Positions 16,337-25,893 of a DNA stretch of 64,000 nucleotides are shown here, one piece after another. Numbering within the stretch: the first letter of the stretch is position 1; every line of letters begins with the position of its first letter. The notes under the pieces were generated by a model. The model did not search any database. It was not told the origin of the DNA and saw only the letters and a list, made by a program, of their open reading frames with translations. The translations under genes and the position numbers were made by a program. Source of the stretch: JACKOB01 sp024234575 (lineage in GTDB: Bacteria; Pseudomonadota; Gammaproteobacteria; Pseudomonadales; Oleiphilaceae); assembly GCA_051208035.1 (NCBI GenBank), contig JBPJFZ010000014.1:1-64000 (forward strand), in the 5' to 3' direction.

Positions 16337-18715
16337 TCATTCAAACACTTTTTCGAACCAGCTCTTCAATCGTTGCAACCCTTGTTGGCAAGCAGCAAAA
16401 GCGACTGGCTCAGAACCGCTCACAAAAGGCAGGTAACGAGCATTACGACAACCTTCATTCGTTCTTACTGCCGCATCATCTGCAACCCAGGCGTAATTGA
16501 TACCCTCCGGGACGATCGGCGAAAAAGGTCGTTGCGGCAAAGACTGCATCATCTCTGCCCAGATGCGCATGGAACCGGTAGCGCCGGTCAGATCCGTTTT
16601 GCCATTATCATCTTTTCCTACCCAAACGACACTGAGGTAATCCCCTGTCATCCCGGCAAACCAGCTATCGCGCGCATCGTTGGTTGTACCTGTTTTACCG
16701 GCGGTGGCTAATGAATCGGGCAACCAGCGATAAGCGGATTTTCCGGTTCCCTCACGCATTGTCTCCTGCATGGCATATTGCAACAGGTGCATGACGCGGG
16801 AATCAACAACCTTTTCAATCTGATATGGGTAGCGTGACACTGTTTCGCCTGCTGCATTCGTCACTTCTCTAATGGCTCTCACTGGCACGTTAAACCCGGA
16901 AGCGGCGATAGTTTGATAGGCTTGTGCAACTTCGTAGGGCGATAACGGAAAGGCACCCAGAAACACCGAAGGGTAAGGCTGGATGTCTGAGGTAACACCT
17001 AATTGACGCAATGTCTTTAGTACCTGTTCGATGCCCACATCAAAGCCCAGCTGGGCAGAAGCCAGGTTCATCGAGTGGGCGAAAGCCTGGTGCACAGAGA
17101 CATCACCAAATGACTTTTTCTCGTAATTTTGTGGTTGCCAAACATCACCGTTGGCAAGCTTTTTACTGATCGGTTCGTCTTTTAGACGCGTTGCCAAAGT
17201 GTAACGAGCAGGGTTCGAAAGTGCTGTTAAATAAACGGCCGGTTTAGCCAATGACCCTATCGGCCGCCGTGCATCCAGTACTCGATTGAATCCTGCAAAG
17301 CGAGTTTCGCGGCCGCCTACAAATGCTTTGACTTCACCGCTTTCCAGCCCCGTTAACACCAGCGCCGACTCAAGAGGCGAATCTTTACGCTTATCAAGTT
17401 GCGGCAAGATTTCGCGGATGGCCTTTTCAGCCCTGTTTTGGATTTGTGGGTCGATTGTTGTAAATATTTTCAGCCCGCGAGACTCCAAATCCTCCTGGCG
17501 ATATTCTTCATTCAGCTGGCGCCTGACCAGATCCATAAAGGCGGGGTACAGATTCTCTGAAAACACCGGCCGAGAAGAAATATCCAGTGGCTTTTGTTGC
17601 AGTGCCGTCGCTTTGGCAGCGGTTATTATCCCCTCTTTCGCCAGCTCTTCTATCACCAGGTTGCGTCGGCTTAATGCCCGCTCAGGGTTTCGCCGTGGAT
17701 TGTAGTAGGTTGGCCCCTTCACCATCGCCACAAGCAGTGCAATTTGATGCGCCTCAAGCTCATTCAGCGATCGTGAAAAATAAAACTGGCTAGCCAAACC
17801 AAAGCCATGAATACCCCGGTTTCCGCTTTGCCCGAGATAGACTTCGTTAAGATATACCTCGAGAATTTCTTGCTTCTGATAATGCCAGTCTAGCAGCACG
17901 GACATCACCGCCTCTTGTACTTTTCGCCAAAGCGTTCGGCGGCCATCAAGGTAAAAATTCTTCACTAGCTGCTGGGTTAACGTGCTGCCACCCTGGGTCA
18001 CTTCACCTGCACTGATATTGACCCAAAGTGCCCTGGCAATGCCTTTAGGCGATAAGCCAAAATGGGACCAGAAGTCTTTATCCTCAATAGCAACTAGCGC
18101 CTTTGGCAATAACTCAGGGATTTGTTCATAACTGAGAATAATCCGGTCTTCGTGGTGGGCGGGATAGATTCCGCCAATATTTAACGGATCAAGCCTGACG
18201 ATATCTGCTGTGCCGTTTGTCTTTAAAACTAGCGAAGACACAACATCCGCGTCGATGGTGATACTCATTTTTTTTGCCGTTTCAACACTGTCGGCAAATT
18301 CGAACCCCCGGCTAAATATTTGGTAGCGCTGTCCTTGCCGATAATAGGTACCAGGCACATCTATTGCCGCCGTGCTTTTATAGCCAAGACCTTTCAGTTC
18401 AACTTCGAGCAAGTCCGCATTAAGCACCGCCCCTTCAAAAATCTCCAAAGGCCGGGCATAAACTCTTGCCGGAATATCCCAACGTTGCCCTTCGAAGCGG
18501 TCACGGATAGTCGCATCAAGATATAACACCCAACCTGCAATCATGAGTGTCAGCACAAGAAATAACTTCCAAAGAAAGGGCCGCGATATCCATTGACGCT
18601 TTGCTTGCTTGCCAGAACCTGACGAGCTTTTACGAGGAGTGCGTTTGGCCTGTGCGGGGGCTTTGGTTGTTTTTTTCTTACGAGGGGAAGTGCTGCCCTT
18701 TGCCGAAGTGGACAT
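16337..18715 (-). CDS. mrcB: Penicillin-binding protein 1b (bifunctional peptidoglycan synthase)
   Basis: A 792-residue class A PBP with a lysine-rich cytoplasmic tail, one transmembrane helix (~48-66), a UB2H-like region and a GT51 glycosyltransferase (~185-370). The GT51 motifs are EDKDFWSHFG (catalytic E211) and GGSTLTQQLVKN. The transpeptidase (~415-740) has all three motifs: S488-x-x-K491, S548-M-N and K674-T-G. It polymerises and cross-links glycan strands. It is the first gene of a unit with the LpoP-like lipoprotein. The upstream 250 bp is shared with the divergent kinase gene. Confidence 0.97.
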   Translation of the reverse strand: MSTSAKGSTSPRKKKTTKAPAQAKRTPRKSSSGSGKQAKRQWISRPFLWKLFLVLTLMIAGWVLYLDATIRDRFEGQRWDIPARVYARPLEIFEGAVLNADLLEVELKGLGYKSTAAIDVPGTYYRQGQRYQIFSRGFEFADSVETAKKMSITIDADVVSSLVLKTNGTADIVRLDPLNIGGIYPAHHEDRIILSYEQIPELLPKALVAIEDKDFWSHFGLSPKGIARALWVNISAGEVTQGGSTLTQQLVKNFYLDGRRTLWRKVQEAVMSVLLDWHYQKQEILEVYLNEVYLGQSGNRGIHGFGLASQFYFSRSLNELEAHQIALLVAMVKGPTYYNPRRNPERALSRRNLVIEELAKEGIITAAKATALQQKPLDISSRPVFSENLYPAFMDLVRRQLNEEYRQEDLESRGLKIFTTIDPQIQNRAEKAIREILPQLDKRKDSPLESALVLTGLESGEVKAFVGGRETRFAGFNRVLDARRPIGSLAKPAVYLTALSNPARYTLATRLKDEPISKKLANGDVWQPQNYEKKSFGDVSVHQAFAHSMNLASAQLGFDVGIEQVLKTLRQLGVTSDIQPYPSVFLGAFPLSPYEVAQAYQTIAASGFNVPVRAIREVTNAAGETVSRYPYQIEKVVDSRVMHLLQYAMQETMREGTGKSAYRWLPDSLATAGKTGTTNDARDSWFAGMTGDYLSVVWVGKDDNGKTDLTGATGSMRIWAEMMQSLPQRPFSPIVPEGINYAWVADDAAVRTNEGCRNARYLPFVSGSEPVAFAACQQGLQRLKSWFEKVFE

Positions 18716-18966
18716 GAATTAAATATTTCCTCCTTGATTTTATCTGCCTTCATTACCCATCAGCGCTTGCAGATACGGGGTTGCACGCGATGTGCGTCAC
18801 ATTGCCAATAGCGGCAAGGCTGTGTATGGTATCCATCGCCATGGATAAACGCTATTCTTTAGCCATAATTTTAAAAGCAGCCATGATGCCTGACTAATTA
18901 ATCGGCAAAACTACTGCTAATATTCTTTTATTTCTTCTTATTTCTTCGAACACACAGGAGCCATGC

Positions 18967-20526
18967 GTGAGCCAAGAGCTGATAGCTGCACTGCAAAATC
19001 ACAGATTGTATGACCACGACGTTGATCAGTTTACAGTGCTGGAGACGCATATTTCCTGGGTAATTCTTACCGGTAAATATGCCTATAAAATCAAAAAGCC
19101 GATGAATTTTGGCTTCCTGGATTTTACCACGTTAGAAAAACGTAAATTTTTCTGCGAGCAGGAAGTGAGGTTAAACCAACGCCTGGCCCCAGAGGTTTAT
19201 CTGGGTGTTATTCCTATCACTGGTAGCCTGGCAGCCCCACAACCTGACGGCTCAGGAGAGCCAATCGAGTATGCCGTCAAAATGTTGCAATTCGACCAGG
19301 CCGGTCTCTTTGATAAGCTGCTGGAAAAAGAAGGCATCACCCTCGCACACATCACAACCCTGGCCGACACCATTGCCAGCTTCCACAAAGGGATTGCATC
19401 TGTTGCCGCCGATTCAGTTCTCGGCTCTGCCGCTTCGGTGTTCGAGCCGATGCAGCAAAACTTTGATCAGGTGCGGCCAATGTTGGAAACCGATGCCGAC
19501 AGACAACAGCTCGACAACCTCGAAGCCTGGACTCAGGCCACTTTTCAACGACTCACCCCCCTGTTAGAAAAACGCAAGGCTGAAGGCAAAATAAAAGAAT
19601 GCCATGGCGATATTCATCTGGGCAACATCACGCTAGTCAACGACAAAGTCACACTGTTTGACTGCATAGAATTTAATGAAGAGTTCCGTTGTATCGATAC
19701 AATCAGCGATCTAGCTTTTTTGGTGATGGATCTTGAAGATCGCGGTCTAAACGCCTACGCCAACCGGCTGTTAAATCGATACATGGAACAGTCCGGTGAT
19801 TTCGAGAGCCTGTCGTTACTTAACTTTTACAAAGCCTACCGAGCAGTTGTGCGAGCTAAAATCGCGCTATTTATGCGTTGTGGCGAAGGACTGGATGAAT
19901 CTACCAAAGCAGACCTTTATCAGCGCTACCAGAGCTATGCGAACCTCGCAGAGTCCTACTCTTATTTACCACATCGGTTCCTGCTGATTGGCCATGGTGT
20001 TTCCGGGTCTGGAAAAACCACTGTGGGTAATGCACTGGTCGAGGATTTAGGTGTTATCCAGATTCGCTCTGATGTAGAGCGAAAGCGCATTTTCGATCTA
20101 GGGCTGTTAGAGTCCAGTAAGTCGGAGATGGATGGTGGCATTTATACCGCAGACGCCAGTGAAAAAACCTACGCCCGACTGGAACACCTGGCGCAAGACA
20201 TACTTAAAGCAGGCTATGCCGTATTTATCGACGCCACTAATCTTAAAAAGCAACAACGTGACCTGTTTAGTGATGTCGCCGAAAGTGAAGGGGTTGCCAG
20301 TATATTAGTCTCATGCGTGGCAGACCTGGAAACTGTGCGCAGCTGGATTAAAGCGCGCTCAAATGATGCTTCGGAAGCGACTATTGCGGTCATGGAAAGA
20401 CAACTGGCATCACAAGATCCATTAACCGCTGACGAACTTGTGCACGCAATCACCCTGCGCACAGATAACTCCGAAGAAGTAAAAATGGTCATTGCCACTA
20501 TCAGACAAAGGCTGGGGTTGCAGTAA
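18967..20526 (+). CDS. Fused aminoglycoside-phosphotransferase-like / P-loop kinase protein
   Basis: A 519-residue fusion. The N-terminal half is a kinase fold related to APH/choline kinases, with the catalytic loop HGDIHLGN at 213-220 and a metal-binding D232 in LFDCIEF. The C-terminal third is a small-molecule kinase-like P-loop domain with GHGVSGSGKTT (K350). This two-domain arrangement is a known conserved protein of unknown substrate, and nothing here suggests antibiotic resistance. It starts with GTG, with AGGAG 6 nt upstream. An ATG 4 bp earlier is out of frame. Confidence 0.85.
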   Translation: MSQELIAALQNHRLYDHDVDQFTVLETHISWVILTGKYAYKIKKPMNFGFLDFTTLEKRKFFCEQEVRLNQRLAPEVYLGVIPITGSLAAPQPDGSGEPIEYAVKMLQFDQAGLFDKLLEKEGITLAHITTLADTIASFHKGIASVAADSVLGSAASVFEPMQQNFDQVRPMLETDADRQQLDNLEAWTQATFQRLTPLLEKRKAEGKIKECHGDIHLGNITLVNDKVTLFDCIEFNEEFRCIDTISDLAFLVMDLEDRGLNAYANRLLNRYMEQSGDFESLSLLNFYKAYRAVVRAKIALFMRCGEGLDESTKADLYQRYQSYANLAESYSYLPHRFLLIGHGVSGSGKTTVGNALVEDLGVIQIRSDVERKRIFDLGLLESSKSEMDGGIYTADASEKTYARLEHLAQDILKAGYAVFIDATNLKKQQRDLFSDVAESEGVASILVSCVADLETVRSWIKARSNDASEATIAVMERQLASQDPLTADELVHAITLRTDNSEEVKMVIATIRQRLGLQ

Positions 20527-20541
20527 ACGGTTCAATCTAGC

Positions 20542-20907
20542 CTAAATATTGCTCTCAATAAATTGCAGTATTTTCTCTTCAGTAATGGGCTTGGGTATAA
20601 ACAACAAGCCCTGCATTTCTGCTTTGTTTTTTATCCGCTCCTGAAAATTTGCCGTCAGCAAAGCGATTTTGGCAGTCGGGCAATTCTTTTTAAGCGTTGG
20701 CGCAACAGTTAAACCGTCCATCCCTGGCATATTCATATCCAGCGTGATGAGGTCGATATTATTCGTTTCACTTAGCTTTTCTGCCTCTCGTGCATCGGCA
20801 GCCTCAAGGACATTCCAGTTCTCGTAGGAATTCTCAATAATGGCTCTTAACATCATTCGGGAAATTCCACTGTCATCCACGATCATTACTGTTTTTAGTT
20901 CTGCCAC
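20542..20907 (-). CDS. Single-domain CheY-like response regulator
   Basis: A 121-residue receiver domain with acidic pocket D11/D12, phosphoacceptor D57 in TLDMNMPGMDG, and the conserved lysine in IPKPI near residue 106. There is no output domain, so it probably works by protein contact. No histidine kinase is encoded beside it. It is convergent with the kinase fusion gene and divergent from the pentapeptide gene. CheY itself is unlikely because no chemotaxis genes are nearby. Confidence 0.88.
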   Translation of the reverse strand: MAELKTVMIVDDSGISRMMLRAIIENSYENWNVLEAADAREAEKLSETNNIDLITLDMNMPGMDGLTVAPTLKKNCPTAKIALLTANFQERIKNKAEMQGLLFIPKPITEEKILQFIESNI

Positions 20908-21111
20908 ACTGTCACCGCCTTTCGCCGCTTATCTACACACCCAAACACAATCCTCTGAAGTATAGACGCAGGATTTCGTATGGGAAAATCCAAGGTCTGG
21001 TCACCTGCGTGAAAACACGATAAAGGGGATTTTTTAGACGTATCAATTAGTTCATCTATACTCAGTGATAGAGAGAGTTCGCCCAGATAAATTGCAAGAT
21101 GGAAGAACGGT

Positions 21112-21459
21112 ATGCCAGAGCAGATTCGAATAATAGATAACCCCCTTTACCAGCTACTTAGAGCAGAAAATGTGAAAGGCTTCAACCAGGCAAGGCAAAC
21201 TACGCCAGTGCCAAGTTTCGCATTCTGCGACTTTCGCGGTTTGGATTTACGCGGATTAGATGCCGACGGTCTAGACTTAAGCAGCGCCTATTTTCGTGGT
21301 GCAGACCTCAGAGGTATCGACTTTCGTAAAACCAACCTGGAGGGAGCGAGTATTGCAGGTACGAAAATATCCGGGTGTTTTTTCCCGCTGACCTTGAGCT
21401 CAGATGAAATCGTAATGTCGATAAATCATGGCACACGCATGCGCTATCTACCTGCTTAG
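21112..21459 (+). CDS. Small pentapeptide-repeat protein
   Basis: A 115-residue protein whose middle (~38-88) is built of A(D/N)LxX-type repeats, such as CDFRGLDLRGLDADGLDLSSAYFRGADLRGIDF, predicting a short right-handed beta helix. The N-terminus (IDNPLYQLLR) and the C-terminal SINHGTRMRYL are non-repeat caps that I recognise as typical of a conserved Pseudomonas-type family of unknown role. The cNMP-binding gene begins 21 bp after its stop, so they probably form an operon. Confidence 0.8.
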   Translation: MPEQIRIIDNPLYQLLRAENVKGFNQARQTTPVPSFAFCDFRGLDLRGLDADGLDLSSAYFRGADLRGIDFRKTNLEGASIAGTKISGCFFPLTLSSDEIVMSINHGTRMRYLPA

Positions 21460-21480
21460 TCGTCAACGGAACCACCTTCT

Positions 21481-22269
21481 ATGTATTTACCGGGCACTCA
21501 CCCAGAATTGGTCGAGCTTCTGCTTGAGCAGTACAACACCACTTCAGAGCTATTAATAAAAACGCTGCCAGGGAATGCCACCAAACTGCAGCTGATGCCG
21601 ACTACGGCCTACCACAGTTTGATTGGTTCCGAGCAAATAGGCGTCATTACCAGTGGCTTTTTACAGGGCTGTTGGGGCGACAAAACCATTTTTATCCTGC
21701 AACCCGGTGATCTGGTACTGCAATCTCGCAATCAGGCTGGCATTTGCCTGCTGGCAGAAGATCCAACCTGCATTGACGTGTGGGATCAGCGCAGTTTTTA
21801 TGCTTACATCGCAGAGCACCCCGAAGCATTAAATTTATGGCAGAAAGCATTGCTGTTGCAAAATAGTGTCTTCGCCCATGCCTATGCTGCATCAACTAAA
21901 AAAGGAATCCGTCCTACAGCCGGATTCTCCCGCTATGCTGAAGGTGATGAAATTCTGTCACAAGGAGAACCGGCCGAGAACGTCTACACACTACTCAAAG
22001 GCGAAGCAAATGTATTCGTCAACGAGATTGAAGTAGGACGGGTAAACGAAGGCGAAATATTTGGTGCTATTGCCGCACTGACAGGCGGGAAGCGAACAGC
22101 CAGCGTTATCGCATCATCGAGCTGCACAGTGATGGCAGTACCCAAAGAGGAGTTTATCGAGTTGCTCTACGCACAACCAGAAACCTGCGTAAAGCTAATA
22201 GAAACCATGGCAAAGCAGATCATAGAAATGAATACGCGGCTCTCCGGTGCAGCAAAAGAGTTCCACTAA
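21481..22269 (+). CDS. Cyclic-nucleotide-binding-domain protein
   Basis: A 262-residue protein with an unassigned N-terminal half (~1-140) and a C-terminal cNMP-binding beta roll (~148-245): SQGEPAENVYTLLKGEANVFVN, then GEIFGAIAALTGGKRTASVIA. The phosphate-binding cassette is only partly conserved (GAIAALTGGKRTA against GE..L....R.A in cAMP binders), so nucleotide binding is uncertain. There is no helix-turn-helix, so it is not a CRP-type regulator. It pairs with the pentapeptide gene upstream. Confidence 0.8.
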   Translation: MYLPGTHPELVELLLEQYNTTSELLIKTLPGNATKLQLMPTTAYHSLIGSEQIGVITSGFLQGCWGDKTIFILQPGDLVLQSRNQAGICLLAEDPTCIDVWDQRSFYAYIAEHPEALNLWQKALLLQNSVFAHAYAASTKKGIRPTAGFSRYAEGDEILSQGEPAENVYTLLKGEANVFVNEIEVGRVNEGEIFGAIAALTGGKRTASVIASSSCTVMAVPKEEFIELLYAQPETCVKLIETMAKQIIEMNTRLSGAAKEFH

Positions 22270-22414
22270 TCCTTCCAGATACCGCCATCACGCCATACTT
22301 TCCCGATACAATTCTACGACAACTAATGCAAAGCTTTTAAAACATGTTACTTTAGGGGCATTAAAGCAAGACACTCGGCTCAAACCCCTTACTTATCAGG
22401 ACCGTTAATAAATT

Positions 22415-23464
22415 ATGACACAAGCTTCCAGTGACTCATTACGCAGTAAAATTATTTTTGCCTTTTTCGCCTTCGCACTCGGCATGGCAATCGCCACATT
22501 AATCGCCCAGAAAACTGCCGAGCCAGTCGTACAAACCAACCCCCTGTTTGAATATAAAGGCAAAGAAGTCACCTTTGCCGATCTTGACCCGATGATTGCA
22601 TTGCCTTTGTACGATGAGATGAGCCAAAGCTATGAGAAGCAAATGCAGTTGCTTAAAGGTGCTGCCTTGCAGCTGCATATTAAGCGTGAAGCTCAGGCGA
22701 AAAATATTGATGAAGATAGCCTGAGCGAAACACTGTTTACGCTATCACCACCGACAGACGATGAAGTGAACAACTTCTGGAAGGCTAATCTCGAACGCAT
22801 ACAACGCCCCTTTAGCGAGGTCGAAGATGACATTAAGAACTATCTGTACCAACAAAAAATCAATGCTCAACAAGATAAAATCATCAACGATCTGAAAAAA
22901 TCCGGTGATCTGGCATTTATGATGGAGCTACCGGACTTTCCTAAAATTAATGTCGATACCGATGGCTATCCTTTTAAAGGCAATGCCGATGCCCCTGTAC
23001 ATATCATCGAGTTTGCGGATTACCAGTGCCCCCATTGTAAAGAAGCTCACGGTGTCGTGAAGGGGCTGCTCGAAAGCTGGACCGATCAAATTAAAGTGAC
23101 CTATATGGACTTCCCCATTAATCGCTCAGGCATATCTCGGAAAGTAGCCGAAGGTGCTGTTTGCGCCGACGAACAAGGAAAATTCTGGGAATATCACGAC
23201 GAAGCCTTTGCCGATCAAAGCACACTGGATAAAGAATGGCCCTCAAAAACAGCGAGCAAACTGGCACTGGATATGGAAAAGTTCTCATCTTGTCTTACCG
23301 CCCAAACCACCAAAGACAAGGTCATCAAGTCAGAACAGGCGGCCATTGCTGCAGGTGCCAGAGGCACGCCGACTTTCTTTGTAAATGGGCTGAAAGTTTC
23401 CAGTCATGACATAAAAGGCGCACTCGACACGGCGATTAATGCCGCGCTAAACAGCCGGGGCTAA
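22415..23464 (+). CDS. DsbA-family thioredoxin-fold protein, membrane anchored
   Basis: A 349-residue protein with one N-terminal transmembrane helix (~12-30), a helical charged region (~55-165) and a C-terminal DsbA-like domain. The redox motif is C205-P-H-C208 in ADYQCPHCKEAH, and the cis-proline loop is GTPTFFVNG. It probably handles disulfides in the periplasm. The extra N-terminal region, unlike plain DsbA, resembles peptidyl-prolyl isomerase/SurA-like helical arms and may bind substrate. The DUF503 gene starts 3 bp after its stop. Confidence 0.85.
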   Translation: MTQASSDSLRSKIIFAFFAFALGMAIATLIAQKTAEPVVQTNPLFEYKGKEVTFADLDPMIALPLYDEMSQSYEKQMQLLKGAALQLHIKREAQAKNIDEDSLSETLFTLSPPTDDEVNNFWKANLERIQRPFSEVEDDIKNYLYQQKINAQQDKIINDLKKSGDLAFMMELPDFPKINVDTDGYPFKGNADAPVHIIEFADYQCPHCKEAHGVVKGLLESWTDQIKVTYMDFPINRSGISRKVAEGAVCADEQGKFWEYHDEAFADQSTLDKEWPSKTASKLALDMEKFSSCLTAQTTKDKVIKSEQAAIAAGARGTPTFFVNGLKVSSHDIKGALDTAINAALNSRG

Positions 23465-23467
23465 GCA

Positions 23468-23749
23468 TTGCATATTGAGTGCCTGTGCATCAGCTTTAAA
23501 CTGGACGGTTGCCATTCGCTAAAGGACAAGCGACAGCGACTGTCTGGTCTACGTGACCGTTATGGCAAACGGCCAGAAATGGCGGTCATAGAAAGTGGCG
23601 GTGCGGATTTACATGAACAGGCCGAATGGTCTTTCATTGTCGTCGCCGCTAACAGAGCCAATGCGGACAGGTTATTGCAAAAGCTGGAAGAGGAAATCGC
23701 CACCACGGTAGATGCACGCATAGTCTCCGCAAGTCGCCATGTGCTGTAG
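23468..23749 (+). CDS. DUF503 family protein
   Basis: A 93-residue protein matching the small DUF503 family, with CHSLKDKRQRLSGLRDRYGKRPEMAVIESGG and the SFIVVAANRANADRLL strand-helix unit. The family role is unclear. It begins with TTG immediately after the DsbA-like gene and is almost certainly co-translated with it. Confidence 0.8.
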   Translation: MHIECLCISFKLDGCHSLKDKRQRLSGLRDRYGKRPEMAVIESGGADLHEQAEWSFIVVAANRANADRLLQKLEEEIATTVDARIVSASRHVL

Positions 23750-23886
23750 GGTGCGCATCACCTCACCAGACAACCGTTCGATATTGGTTGTTTGCTAAAC
23801 TGGAGATAACTCAGCGTTGGTAATATACTAGCGCGCTAGAAAAAAGGCTGTGTCGAAAATTCTGGGGCAATAGTCCTCTGATTTCG

Positions 23887-23915
23887 ATCCTTAGGCTGGT
23901 TCGGGCTCGAAGGAT
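23887..23915 (+). other. Hairpin in the leader before panP
   Basis: ATCCTT (23887-23892) pairs with AAGGAT (23910-23915) across a GC-rich loop, about 85 bp before the panP ATG. A TATACT-like box lies further upstream. It is not a terminator because it lacks a T-tract. It may be a leader structure, or chance. Confidence 0.25.
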
Positions 23916-24000
23916 ACTTGCCAATTACCGCAGTAAATACCGGCCATCCGGTTGCTGCTCTACAATCCATGTTATTAGTCAGTACGCGGTAGCAGAGTGT

Positions 24001-25686
24001 ATGGCAAGTAGAAATAAAACAGCGCAAGCCAGTATCGAAAGTATGTACAGGGTGTTTACCGTTCCGGAGGCCCCCCAGTCTACGCTCGGTCAGGTCGACG
24101 AATACATCTCCAGAAACCTGGCGGGGTTTCTGCAAGAGCATATAGTGGCTGTTGAAAAAGACCTCAATGAAGTCGAGAAAGACTTCTCTGATTCAACCAT
24201 CCCTGAAAAGCCCATCTTCGTTTCGGAACAGGCGCAATTCCTGCTCGATAAACTTGTGGCACAATCTGTACATACAGCGGCCCCCAGCTTTATCGGGCAT
24301 ATGACATCCGCTTTACCGCATTTTATGCTGCCGTTGTCAAAAATCATGATTGCCCTGAACCAGAATCTCGTTAAAACCGAGACCTCGAAAGCCTTTACTC
24401 CATTAGAGCGACAAGTCATCGGCATGCTGCATCGACTAGTCTTTCAGGAAGACAAAGCATTTTACAGACGCTGGATGCATGATCCCTTTCATGCGCTGGG
24501 GAGCATGTGTTCAGGCGGTACCGTCGCAAACCTGTCAGCATTATGGGTTGCCAGAAATCTCGCGTTTCCTGCAGAAGCCAACTTCCGGGGCGTTAATCGA
24601 GAAGGACTGTTCCGAGCCCTACAATATTATGGTTATCAAGGTGCCGCCGTCCTCGTATCCGAACGCGGCCACTACTCTTTGCGTAAAGCCGCAGATATTT
24701 TAGGTATTGGCCACGACTACATCATCCCGATTGCGACCAACCGTGAAAACAAGATTGATGTCGATGCCCTGCGCACAGAGTGCATCAGGCTGAGATCAGA
24801 GAAAATAAAGATTCTTTCTATTGTAGGCATCGCGGGCACGACTGAAACCGGCAACGTTGACCCACTGGATGAAATGGCTGAAGTTGCCAGAGAATTTGGG
24901 GCACAGTTTCATGTGGATGCTGCCTGGGGAGGCCCAACATTATTTTCACGTAAATACGCCCCAATCCTGAAAGGCATAGAGAAAGCGGACTCGGTCACCA
25001 TTGATGCCCATAAGCAACTTTACGTCCCAATGGGTTGCGGCCTGGTACTGTTCAAAAACCCTGCCAGCGTCAATGCAATCGAGCATCACGCCCAGTATAT
25101 CATCCGTAAGGGCTCCAAAGATTTAGGCAGCACCACTTTGGAAGGCTCACGCCCAGGGATGGCCATGCTTATCCATTCGGGATTACGCATTATCGGGCGT
25201 GACGGCTACGAAATACTCATTGATCTAGGCATAGACAAAGCCAAAGCCTATGCCAGTATGATAGAAGCCCACCCTAATTTTGAGTTGATCACAGAACCTG
25301 AACTAAACATCCTCACTTACCGCTATCGGCCGGACTATGCCGCTGAAGCGCTAAAAATTGCCGATGACGAGCACAGAAAAAAGATCAATATCATGCTGGG
25401 TAGAATCACCAAATATATCCAGAAATCCCAGCGTGAACGCGGCAAGGCATTTGTTTCACGAACTCGTCTAAACCCCCGGCAATACGAGGGCGACCCCTGC
25501 GTTGTGTTTAGAGTGGTGCTGGCCAATCCACTAACGACAGAGAAAATTCTCACCTCAATACTTGATGAACAAGTAGAGATCGCTTCTGAAAAAGGCATTT
25601 CTGACGAGTTTCAGGCACTGCAAAAAGCTTGTGCACGGGTTATGTCCGCCAGCAAGAGCCAGCAGGTTGCCGCTTCCAGAAGCTAA
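24001..25686 (+). CDS. panP: PLP-dependent aspartate 1-decarboxylase PanP
   Basis: A group II PLP decarboxylase of 561 residues with the PLP lysine K338 in TIDAHKQLYVPMG and the cofactor aspartate in HVDAAWGG (D306). The long N-terminal extension and overall sequence match the PanP type, which supplies beta-alanine for coenzyme A in bacteria lacking pyruvoyl PanD. Glutamate/tyrosine-type decarboxylase activity is the alternative reading. It stands alone with a 251-bp upstream region. No other pantothenate gene is in the window. Confidence 0.85.
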   Translation: MASRNKTAQASIESMYRVFTVPEAPQSTLGQVDEYISRNLAGFLQEHIVAVEKDLNEVEKDFSDSTIPEKPIFVSEQAQFLLDKLVAQSVHTAAPSFIGHMTSALPHFMLPLSKIMIALNQNLVKTETSKAFTPLERQVIGMLHRLVFQEDKAFYRRWMHDPFHALGSMCSGGTVANLSALWVARNLAFPAEANFRGVNREGLFRALQYYGYQGAAVLVSERGHYSLRKAADILGIGHDYIIPIATNRENKIDVDALRTECIRLRSEKIKILSIVGIAGTTETGNVDPLDEMAEVAREFGAQFHVDAAWGGPTLFSRKYAPILKGIEKADSVTIDAHKQLYVPMGCGLVLFKNPASVNAIEHHAQYIIRKGSKDLGSTTLEGSRPGMAMLIHSGLRIIGRDGYEILIDLGIDKAKAYASMIEAHPNFELITEPELNILTYRYRPDYAAEALKIADDEHRKKINIMLGRITKYIQKSQRERGKAFVSRTRLNPRQYEGDPCVVFRVVLANPLTTEKILTSILDEQVEIASEKGISDEFQALQKACARVMSASKSQQVAASRS

Positions 25687-25893
25687 TTCTGTATTCGTTG
25701 TGTCGCTTCAACTATGGGCTCTGCAGGCTAATTCGGAGTCCACCCCTTTACAGAACATAAACCGCATTAACCTAATAGCCTTCGACAGGTTGGTAATTGC
25801 AGCGCGTAATGCTATGTTAATGCTCCGCGACAAGGCCTGTTCTGGCCGCGCGATCAAACTAAATAAAAAAAACAGACAACGAGAATACCTGAC

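Noticed and set aside
18967..20526. Aminoglycoside resistance gene
   Set aside because: The APH-like half belongs to a conserved two-domain kinase found in non-resistant bacteria, and the setting is housekeeping.
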